This document shows positions 16,816 through 25,376 of a DNA stretch of 64,000 bases, piece by piece. The stretch is from NCBI GenBank assembly GCA_963772805.1, contig CAVYYU010000005.1:186001-250000 (forward strand), given 5' to 3'. Each line of letters begins with the position of its first letter. Position 1 is the first letter of the stretch. Source of the DNA: Legionella_A sp963772805. GTDB taxonomy: Bacteria > Pseudomonadota > Gammaproteobacteria > Legionellales > Legionellaceae. The translations under genes and the position numbers were made by a program. Under the pieces are notes generated by a model, which was given only the letters and a program-made list of their open reading frames with translations, made no database searches and had not been told where the DNA came from.

Positions 16816-17024
16816 CTGTTCCTGAAAAATTAATTGGTTGCCGATAAATCAAGGCAAGCTAGTATCATTTGAAGACTAATCAGCCAAGTCTATTTTTTAT
16901 TGATCTTTTGGTCAAGCTTGGAAAATAGCGGCTGTGTCTAGGTTATCAGGGCGTGGCTTGAGGCTAAGAAATTGCGATTGAATACGATGGTTTTATCCCG
17001 ATTATGTTAAAACCCAGGGGCGAT

Positions 17025-17062
17025 CTTAATGTTCACTTAATTTATTACCCGTATACTATAAT
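17025..17062 (+). promoter_or_regulatory. Candidate PmrA box and -10 element upstream of the gene at 17096
   Basis: CTTAATGTT-CA-CTTAATTTA at 17025-17044 closely fits the PmrA consensus of Legionella and Coxiella (two CTTAATATT half-sites with 2 bases between, an 11-base period). A perfect TATAAT follows at 17057-17062, placing the second half-site over the -35 position, as expected for response-regulator activation. The start codon is 33 bases beyond the -10. PmrA activates many Dot/Icm genes and effectors in those genera. Confidence 0.65.
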
Positions 17063-17095
17063 CAATAAATAAAGCAAAGCTATTTGAGAGGAACT

Positions 17096-18742
17096 GTGCC
17101 CTATTTAACAGTTAATTCTAGCGCCAAGGGTTTTAAGGGACCGAAACCAGGTTCTTTGGTTGTCTGTGCGGGAACGGTAACCTGTAAAAAAGTAAGCGAG
17201 ATGGGGCTGGGATTTAACGTATTTAATAAAATTTTTGCGAAAGATGAGCAATGGCGTGATAAATTACAGGTGCACCTGGATAATTATTTTAATAACGATA
17301 AACTCAAACCTATGCCCGCCTATGTGCAGATTGCCGCCGTAGACAGCCTTGTGGGTGGGGTTGCAACGGTTCCTGATCTCAATAGTCAATCATATCCAAG
17401 ACCATTATCAGAGCAAAGGAGTGACAGCCAGTATAAAGAGGCGGTAATAGGGGCTGTGCGTGATGCTAAAGCTTTACAGAGACCTTTGTATATCCAGCCG
17501 TTGGGGATAGGTGGTTATGGATGGCCTCCTATACAAGCAGCTATACTGTTCGCAGCAGTGCTGAAAGAAGAAGATCCTGCTGGAAATTTGGATGTAACTA
17601 TTCCTATCTATAATCAGACCCCCGGAAAGCCGGACAAATTATTCGAAGCCGAATTGAATAAATTAATGGGATTTTCCAAGGTGGATGACGTGCTTCTGGC
17701 TGGTGCTGCTAAAATAATACCGAGTTCTTCAGCTCATATAACTACCTTTGATTCTTATATCGCACAAGAACAAAATGATTCATTACAAACGGCGGCGCTT
17801 AATGTGTCTCTAATGCTTCATGAGGCTCCTCATGCCAAGGATGTGAAAGTCATAGTTGGTCCTGTCACACTTACCGCTCTTGAGCCTGGGTATTACATGC
17901 GTTTTATCCCATACCAACACACCTTTCATCTTTATGGTATAGAGGTAAAAGCCGGTGGTAATGTGGTAGTCCATGAAAATATTCCAGAAAATGCGTTTAA
18001 ACAGAAAACGCACGCCGATAATGATTTAGCAGCGCAATTATATGCCCTCTATGACAAAGGTTTGGTGAAATTCAGAACAATATCGGGCAATAGGGGCGTT
18101 GATTTGCATGCTGATCTTGCGGCTCACTATGCTCAAACGGGGAGTGTTGCGGATTATAAAAATAGCGCACTGTTTAATGGGCCTTTTTCCAAGACTGCTA
18201 TTGCATCAGTAGCCCCGTTTTCAGCAACCAAATCTTTGAATGGCCTGATGTTAGAATTTGATAAATGGCTGGGAGAACTGCAATTAAAAACGACTGAGTT
18301 GCAAGAAAAGGGATACTCTAACTATAAATATATTGATGTCGCTGAAGCGGCGGGACATTTACAACAATCGTTGGAAATTGCACGCCGTAATTTCGTTCCC
18401 CCACATACTACAGCAACTGATTTTACGACGTTCAAAACATCTTGTGAGTCGGCCATTAAAAACGCGGGCAGTGAATTTAAAAATCACCGTAGCAGCTGGG
18501 GACAACTTAATCCGATTGTGAAAGGTTTTTTAGGTGTGCTCGCTTTATTGACGGTGTTGCCGGCATTTATTGTGGCTGTAGCGTCTACACATGGATACCG
18601 TGAAACATTTTTTGGTGACCCGCCGACCGATGCCGCTAAAAAATTGCAAGTTTTCAAAGACGTAGTCTCAGGTATCAAAGACGATCCAGCAAATAAAGGG
18701 CTTTTGGATGATATTGAGAAAGCCAGCAAGCCTCGTAAATAA
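17096..18742 (+). CDS. Putative PmrA-regulated membrane-anchored effector, macrodomain-like N-terminal half
   Basis: I choose GTG 17096 (548 residues) because AGAGGA lies just upstream; an in-frame TTG is 4 codons earlier. Residues about 110-190 contain YIQPLGIGGYGWPPIQAA followed by a strand (LDVTIPIYN), resembling the second half of a macrodomain (phosphate-binding loop G-x-x-G-Y-G-x-P, then a helix). The usual NAAN of the first half is not visible, so this assignment is weak. Residues 210-465 are not recognised. A strong transmembrane segment (FLGVLALLTVLPAFIVAVAS, about 478-498) is followed by a soluble 50-residue tail. No signal peptide is present. The PmrA-like box argues for a Dot/Icm substrate anchored in a host membrane; this is inference. 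Confidence 0.7.
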   Translation: MPYLTVNSSAKGFKGPKPGSLVVCAGTVTCKKVSEMGLGFNVFNKIFAKDEQWRDKLQVHLDNYFNNDKLKPMPAYVQIAAVDSLVGGVATVPDLNSQSYPRPLSEQRSDSQYKEAVIGAVRDAKALQRPLYIQPLGIGGYGWPPIQAAILFAAVLKEEDPAGNLDVTIPIYNQTPGKPDKLFEAELNKLMGFSKVDDVLLAGAAKIIPSSSAHITTFDSYIAQEQNDSLQTAALNVSLMLHEAPHAKDVKVIVGPVTLTALEPGYYMRFIPYQHTFHLYGIEVKAGGNVVVHENIPENAFKQKTHADNDLAAQLYALYDKGLVKFRTISGNRGVDLHADLAAHYAQTGSVADYKNSALFNGPFSKTAIASVAPFSATKSLNGLMLEFDKWLGELQLKTTELQEKGYSNYKYIDVAEAAGHLQQSLEIARRNFVPPHTTATDFTTFKTSCESAIKNAGSEFKNHRSSWGQLNPIVKGFLGVLALLTVLPAFIVAVASTHGYRETFFGDPPTDAAKKLQVFKDVVSGIKDDPANKGLLDDIEKASKPRK

Positions 18743-18880
18743 AACAGCGTTGCAACCAGCATTCTATCCCATATTTCAGCATAATTGCTTAAACAATAGT
18801 CATGTATTCAATATTCCATAGTGAACTTGTGTAAAAGTTGCTATTATCGGCAAATTTATTTTAATACAAAGGAGAGTGCT

Positions 18881-20065
18881 GTGGGGGACCGTTTTACTGA
18901 GTTTTTGCAAACTGAGTTAGCTTCAATTAAGCGTGAAGGCTTATTTAAACCGGAACGGGTTATCGACAGTCAACAATCTGCTGAAGTTAAAGTGGGCGGC
19001 GCAGACGTGATTAATTTGTGTGCTAATAATTATTTAGGTCTTGCTAATAATCCTGATCTGATTGCTGAAGGTCAGCGTGCCTTGGCGGAATATGGCTATG
19101 GCATGGCGTCAGTACGATTTATTTGCGGTACACAAACGCCACACAAAATCCTTGAGAAAAAAATAAGCGCGTTTCTTGGCAAGGAAGATACGATTCTCTA
19201 TTCCTCATGCTTTGATGCCAATACCGGCTTATTTGAAACCTTGTTGGGCCCAGAAGACGCTATTATTAGTGATGCGCTTAATCATGCCAGTATCATTGAT
19301 GGCATTCGCTTATGTAAAGCGATGCGCTTTCGTTATGCTAATAACGACATGAAAGATCTGGAAGCGCAACTCATTGCCGCAAAAGACGCGCGCTTTCGTC
19401 TGATCGCCACCGATGGTGTGTTTTCGATGGACGGCATCCTGGCCAATTTACCAGCCATCTGTGAGCTGGCTGAAAAATACGATGCAATGGTGATGGTTGA
19501 TGATTCGCACGCCGTTGGATTCACTGGTGAAACCGGGCGGGGAACACCTGAGCATTTCGGTGTACGTGATAAAATTGATATTCTAACCGGTACGTTAGGC
19601 AAGGCGTTAGGTGGTGCGTCAGGTGGTTATACAGCAGCAAATGCGTCCGTTATCGAATGGTTGCGTCAGCGCTCACGACCTTATTTGTTCTCCAATACCC
19701 TGGCGCCGATGATTGCGCATACATCCATTGCGGTACTTGATCGCTTACAAAGTAATAATGACTTGATCAAACAACTAAAACGCAATAGTCAGTATTTCCG
19801 TGAAGGAATGACGCAATTAGGTTTCAAATTGGTTCCTGGTGAACATGCGATTATTCCGGTGATGCTGGGTGATGCGACATTGGCTGGAAGCATGGCGGAA
19901 CGGTTGTTGAAAGAGGGTATTTACGTTGTTGGGTTCTCCTTCCCCGTCGTGCCCAAAGGCTTGGCGCGTATTCGCACACAGATGTCAGCTGCGCATGAGT
20001 TGCATCATTTAGACAAAGCATTAACGGCTTTCCAGAAAGTTGGCAAAGAACTTGGCGTTATTTAG
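18881..20065 (+). CDS. kbl: 2-amino-3-ketobutyrate CoA ligase (glycine C-acetyltransferase)
   Basis: Kbl converts 2-amino-3-ketobutyrate plus CoA to glycine and acetyl-CoA, the second step of threonine breakdown. I start at GTG 18881 (394 residues, close to the E. coli 398) because AAAGGAGAG lies just before it; an upstream frame start would add an unconserved 20 residues. Conserved marks are NNYLGLANNPDLI, GTQTPHKILEKKIS, VDDSHAVGFTGETGRGTPEH and the PLP lysine in GTLGKALGGASGGY. tdh follows 13 bases later, the standard kbl-tdh operon order. Confidence 0.97.
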   Translation: MGDRFTEFLQTELASIKREGLFKPERVIDSQQSAEVKVGGADVINLCANNYLGLANNPDLIAEGQRALAEYGYGMASVRFICGTQTPHKILEKKISAFLGKEDTILYSSCFDANTGLFETLLGPEDAIISDALNHASIIDGIRLCKAMRFRYANNDMKDLEAQLIAAKDARFRLIATDGVFSMDGILANLPAICELAEKYDAMVMVDDSHAVGFTGETGRGTPEHFGVRDKIDILTGTLGKALGGASGGYTAANASVIEWLRQRSRPYLFSNTLAPMIAHTSIAVLDRLQSNNDLIKQLKRNSQYFREGMTQLGFKLVPGEHAIIPVMLGDATLAGSMAERLLKEGIYVVGFSFPVVPKGLARIRTQMSAAHELHHLDKALTAFQKVGKELGVI

Positions 20066-20078
20066 TTAAAGAGGATTA

Positions 20079-21107
20079 ATGATGAAATCGTTAGTGAAGG
20101 CAAAACGCGAGCCAGGCATTTGGATGGAAGATGTGCCTGTGCCTGAGTGTGGCGTGAATGATGTATTGATCAAAATTAATAAAACTGCGATCTGCGGCAC
20201 AGATATCCATATTTATTCCTGGGATGAGTGGGCGCAGGCAACAATTCCTGTGCCCATGACCGTTGGTCATGAATTTTATGGTGAAATTGTTGAAGTAGGG
20301 CGTGAAGTTCGAGGCTATAAAACGGGCCAACGCGTTTCAGGTGAAGGGCATCTCACCTGCGGTTTATGCCGTAATTGTCGTGCCGGTAAGCGGCATTTGT
20401 GCCGTAACACTTTGGGCGTTGGTGTTAACCGTCAGGGATGCTTTGCTGAGTACTTGGCAATTCCTGCTAGTAATGTTTTGGCCTTGCCTGATGATATCAC
20501 GGGCGATCAGGCGGCGGTACTTGACCCTTTAGGTAATGCGACTCACTGCGCGTTGGCATTTAGTGTCGTCGGCGAAGATGTGTTGATCACAGGAGCTGGA
20601 CCAATTGGTATTATGGCAGCAGCCATTGTCCGCCATATTGGTGCGCGCCATGTGGTGATCACCGACGTTAACGAGCATCGTTTGGAGCTGGCGCGGCAAA
20701 TGGGTGTTACCCGTGCCATCAATGTGAAATACCAATCTATCCGTGATGTCATGGAAGACTTGGGCATGAGTGAAGGGTTTGACGTCGGTTTGGAAATGTC
20801 AGGAAATCCCATGGCGTTGAACGACATGGTGCGGGCAATGAATCACGGCGGTAATATTGCATTGCTTGGCATACCGCCCCAGGAAACAGCGGTGGATTGG
20901 AATCAGGTTATTTTCAAAGGCCTGGTTATCAAGGGAATTTATGGGCGGGAAATGTTTGAAACCTGGTACAAGATGATCGCGATGTTACAAAGCGGCTTGG
21001 ATATTTCACCGGTTATTACGCATCATTTTCCAATCGACAGCTTTCAGGATGCTTTCGAAATCATGGCTTCAGGTCAGTCTGGAAAAGTTATTCTTGATTG
21101 GTCATAA
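20079..21107 (+). CDS. tdh: L-threonine 3-dehydrogenase
   Basis: Tdh oxidises threonine to 2-amino-3-ketobutyrate with NAD, feeding Kbl. The 342-residue product follows E. coli Tdh closely: catalytic zinc site CGTDIH and GHEF, structural zinc cysteines in CGLCRNCRAGKRHLC, NAD-binding GAGPIGIMAA, and IKGIYGREMFETWYKM near the end. Two ATGs are adjacent at 20079 and 20082 after GAGGA; either may be used. It is co-transcribed with kbl. Threonine use is widespread in amino-acid-feeding Legionellales, consistent with the rest of the window. Confidence 0.97.
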   Translation: MMKSLVKAKREPGIWMEDVPVPECGVNDVLIKINKTAICGTDIHIYSWDEWAQATIPVPMTVGHEFYGEIVEVGREVRGYKTGQRVSGEGHLTCGLCRNCRAGKRHLCRNTLGVGVNRQGCFAEYLAIPASNVLALPDDITGDQAAVLDPLGNATHCALAFSVVGEDVLITGAGPIGIMAAAIVRHIGARHVVITDVNEHRLELARQMGVTRAINVKYQSIRDVMEDLGMSEGFDVGLEMSGNPMALNDMVRAMNHGGNIALLGIPPQETAVDWNQVIFKGLVIKGIYGREMFETWYKMIAMLQSGLDISPVITHHFPIDSFQDAFEIMASGQSGKVILDWS

Positions 21108-21142
21108 AGTTTAATTATTTATCACTAGCGAGTGCAGTATTT

Positions 21143-22816
21143 ATGTCACAGTATATTTTTACCATGAATCGGGTCAGTAAGATTGTCGAGAATCAACGAT
21201 TCATCCTGAAAGATATTTCCTTGAGTTTTTTCCCCGGAGCCAAAATTGGCGTGTTGGGTTTAAATGGTTCGGGTAAATCCACCTTACTGCGGATTATGGC
21301 GGGTATCGATCAACAATTTGAAGGGGAAGCAAGAGCACAAGCCGGGATTAAAATCGGTTATCTGGCACAAGAGCCTGAGATCGATCTGGAAAAAACCGTG
21401 CGTGAGATTGTGGAAGAAGCAGTAGCTGATATGAAGAACATGCTGGCGCAGTTTGACGCGATTAGTATGCGCTTTGCCGAGCCCATGAGTGATGACGAAA
21501 TGAATACGCTCTTGAATGAGCAAGGTGAGTTGCAGCATCAAATTGAAGTTGGTGGCGGCTGGGATCTTGATCGCCGGCTGGATATTGCGGCCGATGCACT
21601 GCGCTTGCCAGATTGGGATACCAAAATAAATGTGCTTTCAGGTGGTGAGCGTCGTCGGGTCGCTTTGTGCCGCTTGCTGCTTTCCAATCCTGACATGTTA
21701 CTGCTCGATGAGCCGACTAACCATTTGGATGCTGAAAGTGTTGCCTGGCTCGAGCATTATCTGGAGGGGTTTGCCGGTACTGTAGTGGCTATTACCCATG
21801 ATCGCTATTTCCTCGACAATGCTGCTGAGTGGATATTAGAACTTGATAGAGGTGAGGGTATTCCTTATAAGGGTAATTATACTGCCTGGCTTGAACAAAA
21901 AAATGAGCGTCTTGAGCGTGAGCAAAAGCAAGAAGCTTCGCATCAACGTTCTATTAAAGCGGAGCTTGAGTGGGTACGTACATCGCCCAAAGGTCGACAT
22001 GCTAAAAATAAAGCACGACTTGCCCGTTTTGAAGAGATGAACTCAAAAGAGTTTCAAAAACGTAATGAAACGAATGAATTGTATATCCCACCTGGTGAGC
22101 GTTTGGGTGATTTGGTCTTGGAAGGGATTAATATCCGCAAAGCATTTGCTGACCGATTGTTGTTTGAAAATTTGAATTTCAATTTACCGAAAGGCGGTGT
22201 GCTAGGCATTATCGGCCCCAATGGTGCGGGTAAATCGACATTCTTAAAAATGATTACCAACCAGGTTACACCGGACGGTGGTGAAATCCGCATTGGTGAG
22301 ACGGTCAATCTCGCTTATGTTGATCAGATGCGTGATGATCTCGATGATAATAAAACAGTGTGGCAAGAAATTAGCGATGGTCATGACATCATGCAAGTTG
22401 GATCATTTCAAATGCCGTCACGCGCCTATGTTGGCCGTTTTAACTTTAAAGGCGCTGATCAACAAAAGAAAATGTCGCAATTATCAGGCGGTGAGCGCAA
22501 TCGGGTGCATTTGGCCAAACTACTGAAACGTGGCTGCAATGTGTTGCTACTTGACGAGCCCAGTAATGATTTGGATGTTGAGACCTTGCGGTCATTGGAA
22601 GATGCTATTTTGAATTTTCCCGGCTGCGCAATCGTTATTTCGCATGATCGCTGGTTTCTGGACCGTATTTGCACCCACTTAATGGCGTTTGAAGGCGATT
22701 CGCAAGTGACCTTTATCGAAGGAAATTATAGCGACTATGAAGAGGATAGAAAGCGCCGTTTGGGAGACCTAGCGAACAAACCATCGCGGATTAAGTACCG
22801 AAAATTATCGAGTTAG
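21143..22816 (+). CDS. ettA: Energy-dependent translational throttle protein EttA (ABC-F)
   Basis: EttA binds the ribosomal E site and gates the first peptide bond in response to ATP/ADP. The 557-residue product has two ABC domains with Walker A GLNGSGKST and GPNGAGKST, signatures LSGGERRRVAL and LSGGERNRVHL, and Walker B LLLDEPTNHLD and LLLDEPSNDLD. The arm-containing linker lies between them, and the start MSQYIFTMNRVSKIV resembles E. coli EttA. I use ATG 21143; a frame opening 15 codons earlier overlaps tdh. There are no membrane segments, as in all ABC-F proteins. Confidence 0.96.
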   Translation: MSQYIFTMNRVSKIVENQRFILKDISLSFFPGAKIGVLGLNGSGKSTLLRIMAGIDQQFEGEARAQAGIKIGYLAQEPEIDLEKTVREIVEEAVADMKNMLAQFDAISMRFAEPMSDDEMNTLLNEQGELQHQIEVGGGWDLDRRLDIAADALRLPDWDTKINVLSGGERRRVALCRLLLSNPDMLLLDEPTNHLDAESVAWLEHYLEGFAGTVVAITHDRYFLDNAAEWILELDRGEGIPYKGNYTAWLEQKNERLEREQKQEASHQRSIKAELEWVRTSPKGRHAKNKARLARFEEMNSKEFQKRNETNELYIPPGERLGDLVLEGINIRKAFADRLLFENLNFNLPKGGVLGIIGPNGAGKSTFLKMITNQVTPDGGEIRIGETVNLAYVDQMRDDLDDNKTVWQEISDGHDIMQVGSFQMPSRAYVGRFNFKGADQQKKMSQLSGGERNRVHLAKLLKRGCNVLLLDEPSNDLDVETLRSLEDAILNFPGCAIVISHDRWFLDRICTHLMAFEGDSQVTFIEGNYSDYEEDRKRRLGDLANKPSRIKYRKLSS

Positions 22817-22862
22817 GACATCCAAAGCTGGTTACCTATTAGTTAAATGAGGATTTTGTTTC

Positions 22863-23456
22863 ATGAATAAAGCGTTATTACTTGGGTTGTCATTATCGTT
22901 GACCCTTACGGCCTGTGTGGAGTTTGATGAGTCAACTTACATTACGGATGATGCCGGTGTGGTGCATCACACCAAGCATTATTTGCGCGATACCCGCGGG
23001 CAGAATTATTTTCCCACGCAATTGACGGCAACTGGAAAAAAACAATTCATTTTTGATCCTAAAGCGTCCGCATGGGCTGCTTACGATGCCCAAGGCCTGC
23101 GAGTGATGACCGGCAGCGCATCTGGCGGAAAAGACTTGTGTGAAGACGTAGGGAAAACTTGCCGCACAGTAACAGGTTCATTCCGTGTGTATAACAAGCA
23201 CGGTATTGACTGCAAGTCAGGTGAGTATCCAGTAGAAACTACAGGTGGCGCTAAAATGCCTTATTGCATGTATTTCTACCGTGGTTTTACCATTCATGCC
23301 GCATACGAAGTACCGCCATTCAATTCAAGTCATGGGTGTGTTCGTGTATTGCCTAGTGCTGCCAAATGGCTTAATGAGGAATTCATGCAGATAGGCACAC
23401 AAGTGACGGTATTGTCTTATGAAGATGAAGACGGCGATAAAGACCCAGTAGGTTAG
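22863..23456 (+). CDS. Lipoprotein L,D-transpeptidase (YkuD domain)
   Basis: The 197-residue protein begins with a lipoprotein signal, with lipobox LTAC and Cys18. Residues about 55-185 form a YkuD domain with the catalytic block FTIHAAYEVPPFNSSHGCVRVLP, containing the conserved His and the S-HGC-x-R cysteine motif. Such enzymes cross-link peptidoglycan at meso-diaminopimelate or attach proteins to it, from the periplasmic face. It stands alone, ending at a palindrome that probably terminates transcription. Confidence 0.9.
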   Translation: MNKALLLGLSLSLTLTACVEFDESTYITDDAGVVHHTKHYLRDTRGQNYFPTQLTATGKKQFIFDPKASAWAAYDAQGLRVMTGSASGGKDLCEDVGKTCRTVTGSFRVYNKHGIDCKSGEYPVETTGGAKMPYCMYFYRGFTIHAAYEVPPFNSSHGCVRVLPSAAKWLNEEFMQIGTQVTVLSYEDEDGDKDPVG

Positions 23457-23493
23457 GCTCTATGCAAACATGCTAAACCAGGTCGTTTAATGG

Positions 23494-23525
23494 TAGCCCG
23501 GATTAACATGGCGTAATCCGGGCTA
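23494..23525. terminator. Palindrome between convergent genes (CCGGATTA family, copy 1)
   Basis: TAGCCCGGATTA (23494-23505) and TAATCCGGGCTA (23514-23525) pair perfectly over 12 bp around an 8-base loop. It lies between the L,D-transpeptidase and the convergent IcmL-like gene, so it could terminate both. Related palindromes are at 29421-29454 and 60397-60432, marking it as a dispersed repeat as well. Confidence 0.7.
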
Positions 23526-23540
23526 TAATTTCAGTCTACA

Positions 23541-24200
23541 TTACTTTGCTGCGGGCGTGGCATCAGCGGGTGCGACATCAGTAGCAGGTTGGGTTTCTGC
23601 AGACACGCGCGGTGTGGCAATTATTTGCATAATGCCAAGATCCCCTGAAATTTTACGGCCGACTAATAAATCAAGGGTAAGCAGTTGTGTGAATTTTTCT
23701 TTGTCATTTTGGTAAACAACCTGGATCGGTACGTTTACTTTCCATTGATTTTCTTTCACCGGATTCACGACAACATCGCCATCAGTTTGGCTGCTTACGG
23801 TCAAATGTTGCGCTTTAATTGAGTTTAAGTTTCCTGATTTTTGGAATGCATCACTATAACCTTGCCAGCCTTGATCTGTAAAACAGGTTTTCAATTTATC
23901 CAGCTGTTCATCAATGGTCGCGGGGCTAAAGTCAAACGATTGTACAGCGGCTTTTCCTGCCCAGGTTGAAAGGATCGTTTGGTCGATAGTGGTTGTTTGT
24001 GCAGGTATATGGTATTGGCAGTCAATCACCGGGGCAATTTGTGGCACTGGAGCGGGGATGGATGATTCTTGTGAGGGTGGCTGAGCAGTCGTTTGCGTCG
24101 GTGTGGCGCTGTCAGCAGGTGTTGCTGGTTTAGGCTCATCAGCATAACCTACAGAGCAAAATAGGGTTAACATAGCTGCATACAGTGTGTTTCTCTTCAT
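23541..24200 (-). CDS. DotI/IcmL-like exported protein
   Basis: The 219-residue product has a signal peptide (MKRNTLYAAMLTLFCSVGYA), a Pro/Thr/Gln-rich spacer to about residue 58, and an IcmL-type domain from about 60 to 198. That domain has the family layout: ILSTWAGKAAVQSFDFSPATIDEQL, CFTDQGWQGYSDAFQKSGNL, then QWKVNVPIQVVYQN and a final strand ending IMQIIATP. DotI/IcmL is an inner-membrane component of the Dot/Icm type IVB system. This protein has a signal peptide in place of the membrane anchor and no dot/icm genes beside it, so it is an orphan paralogue rather than the structural subunit. Its presence is the clearest single pointer to Legionellales. Confidence 0.82.
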   Translation of the reverse strand: MKRNTLYAAMLTLFCSVGYADEPKPATPADSATPTQTTAQPPSQESSIPAPVPQIAPVIDCQYHIPAQTTTIDQTILSTWAGKAAVQSFDFSPATIDEQLDKLKTCFTDQGWQGYSDAFQKSGNLNSIKAQHLTVSSQTDGDVVVNPVKENQWKVNVPIQVVYQNDKEKFTQLLTLDLLVGRKISGDLGIMQIIATPRVSAETQPATDVAPADATPAAK

Positions 24201-24260
24201 TGTACATTCCTTGCATTATGGCTTGCGACTTATACGCTTTCCTTGCCGTAATAGGTAATA

Positions 24261-25256
24261 TTAATTACGGCCTCGCTCACGATTTGTCCACATACCCTGG
24301 TTAAAATTTAATAAAGTTCCTAGCATAGATGCCGCTAGCCGTGCGGTTTTTTGTCCCTGGTCTAGCGTTGGCGAGAGTTCGGCTATATCAAGACTTACAA
24401 CTTTGCCAGTTTGCGCGATGTATTTCAACAGGGGGAGCGCATGCCAGGGAGTTAAACCCACGGCTTGTGGCGCGCTAACCCCAGGTGCAAAGCATTCTGC
24501 AAATACATCGAGGCAAATTGTTAAATACAAATAATCATGACGAAGCATGAAATCATCAAGAAATGCCGTTTGCCAGGCAAAGCTTTCTTCATGAATGGCT
24601 TCAACGGTGAGGTAGGCCACTTTATAATCATGAGCACAATCAAATAGGCTTTTGGTATTTGCCACTGATTGAATTCCAAGGCAGCAGTAATCAAAGGGGA
24701 GATTGTTGTCTTGGCTATATTGCTTAATTTGCCAGAAGGGGGTACCTGATGTGCCTTGGCCATTCTGTACCGGGCGCAGATCAAAGTGCGCGTCAAAATT
24801 AATAATGCCAATTTTTGGATATTGCCTCACCAGACCACGGTAATGTGCCCAAGCAATTTCATGTCCGCCGCCAAAGGCTATCGTTTTATGCCCTTGTTGA
24901 TGACAATAATCAAGCAAGGCCGCAAATTGCTCTTGTGCACTTTCCAGTTGCTCATCCACACAAACAATATTGCCGATATCAATAAATGGTTTGTTGCTAT
25001 GACAGGCAAGCCGCCCAAGCTGTTCACGTATACTATCAGGCCCTGATTTAGCACCTGTTCGCCCCTGATTGCGGCGTATACCTTCATCGCTGCAAAAGCC
25101 AAGGATAATTTGCTGCGGTTCTTTTTTATCCAATAATTCAGAACGGATGTCTATGCATTCAATGTGCTGAAAAAAACGCTCACCGGGAAGGCTGTCATTG
25201 CGGCCTTGCCAGAGGGATTGATTGGGTGGTTCGTAATTTGGAATAAGGTCTAGCAT
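24261..25256 (-). CDS. hutG: Formimidoylglutamase
   Basis: HutG hydrolyses N-formimidoyl-glutamate to glutamate and formamide, the last step of one histidine-degradation route. It is an arginase/ureohydrolase-fold enzyme with the two-manganese ligands in GGGHE, NFDAHFDLR (D-x-H-x-D) and TICLDVF. I start at the ATG ending at 25256 (331 residues), which has a GGAG motif 7 bases upstream; an ATG nine codons earlier lacks one. Agmatinase is the alternative name for this fold, but the hutI neighbour supports HutG. It is divergent from the SDR-hutI unit. Confidence 0.85.
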   Translation of the reverse strand: MLDLIPNYEPPNQSLWQGRNDSLPGERFFQHIECIDIRSELLDKKEPQQIILGFCSDEGIRRNQGRTGAKSGPDSIREQLGRLACHSNKPFIDIGNIVCVDEQLESAQEQFAALLDYCHQQGHKTIAFGGGHEIAWAHYRGLVRQYPKIGIINFDAHFDLRPVQNGQGTSGTPFWQIKQYSQDNNLPFDYCCLGIQSVANTKSLFDCAHDYKVAYLTVEAIHEESFAWQTAFLDDFMLRHDYLYLTICLDVFAECFAPGVSAPQAVGLTPWHALPLLKYIAQTGKVVSLDIAELSPTLDQGQKTARLAASMLGTLLNFNQGMWTNRERGRN

Positions 25257-25376
25257 ATTCATCTCCGGTGCCGATGGAACCATATTATCAGAAATTTTTA
25301 GCAGACTCTAAAACCGTGCCAACTAATACTATGTCTGCTATCATCGTTCAATTTCATTTTTGGAATTGGGGGCGCT

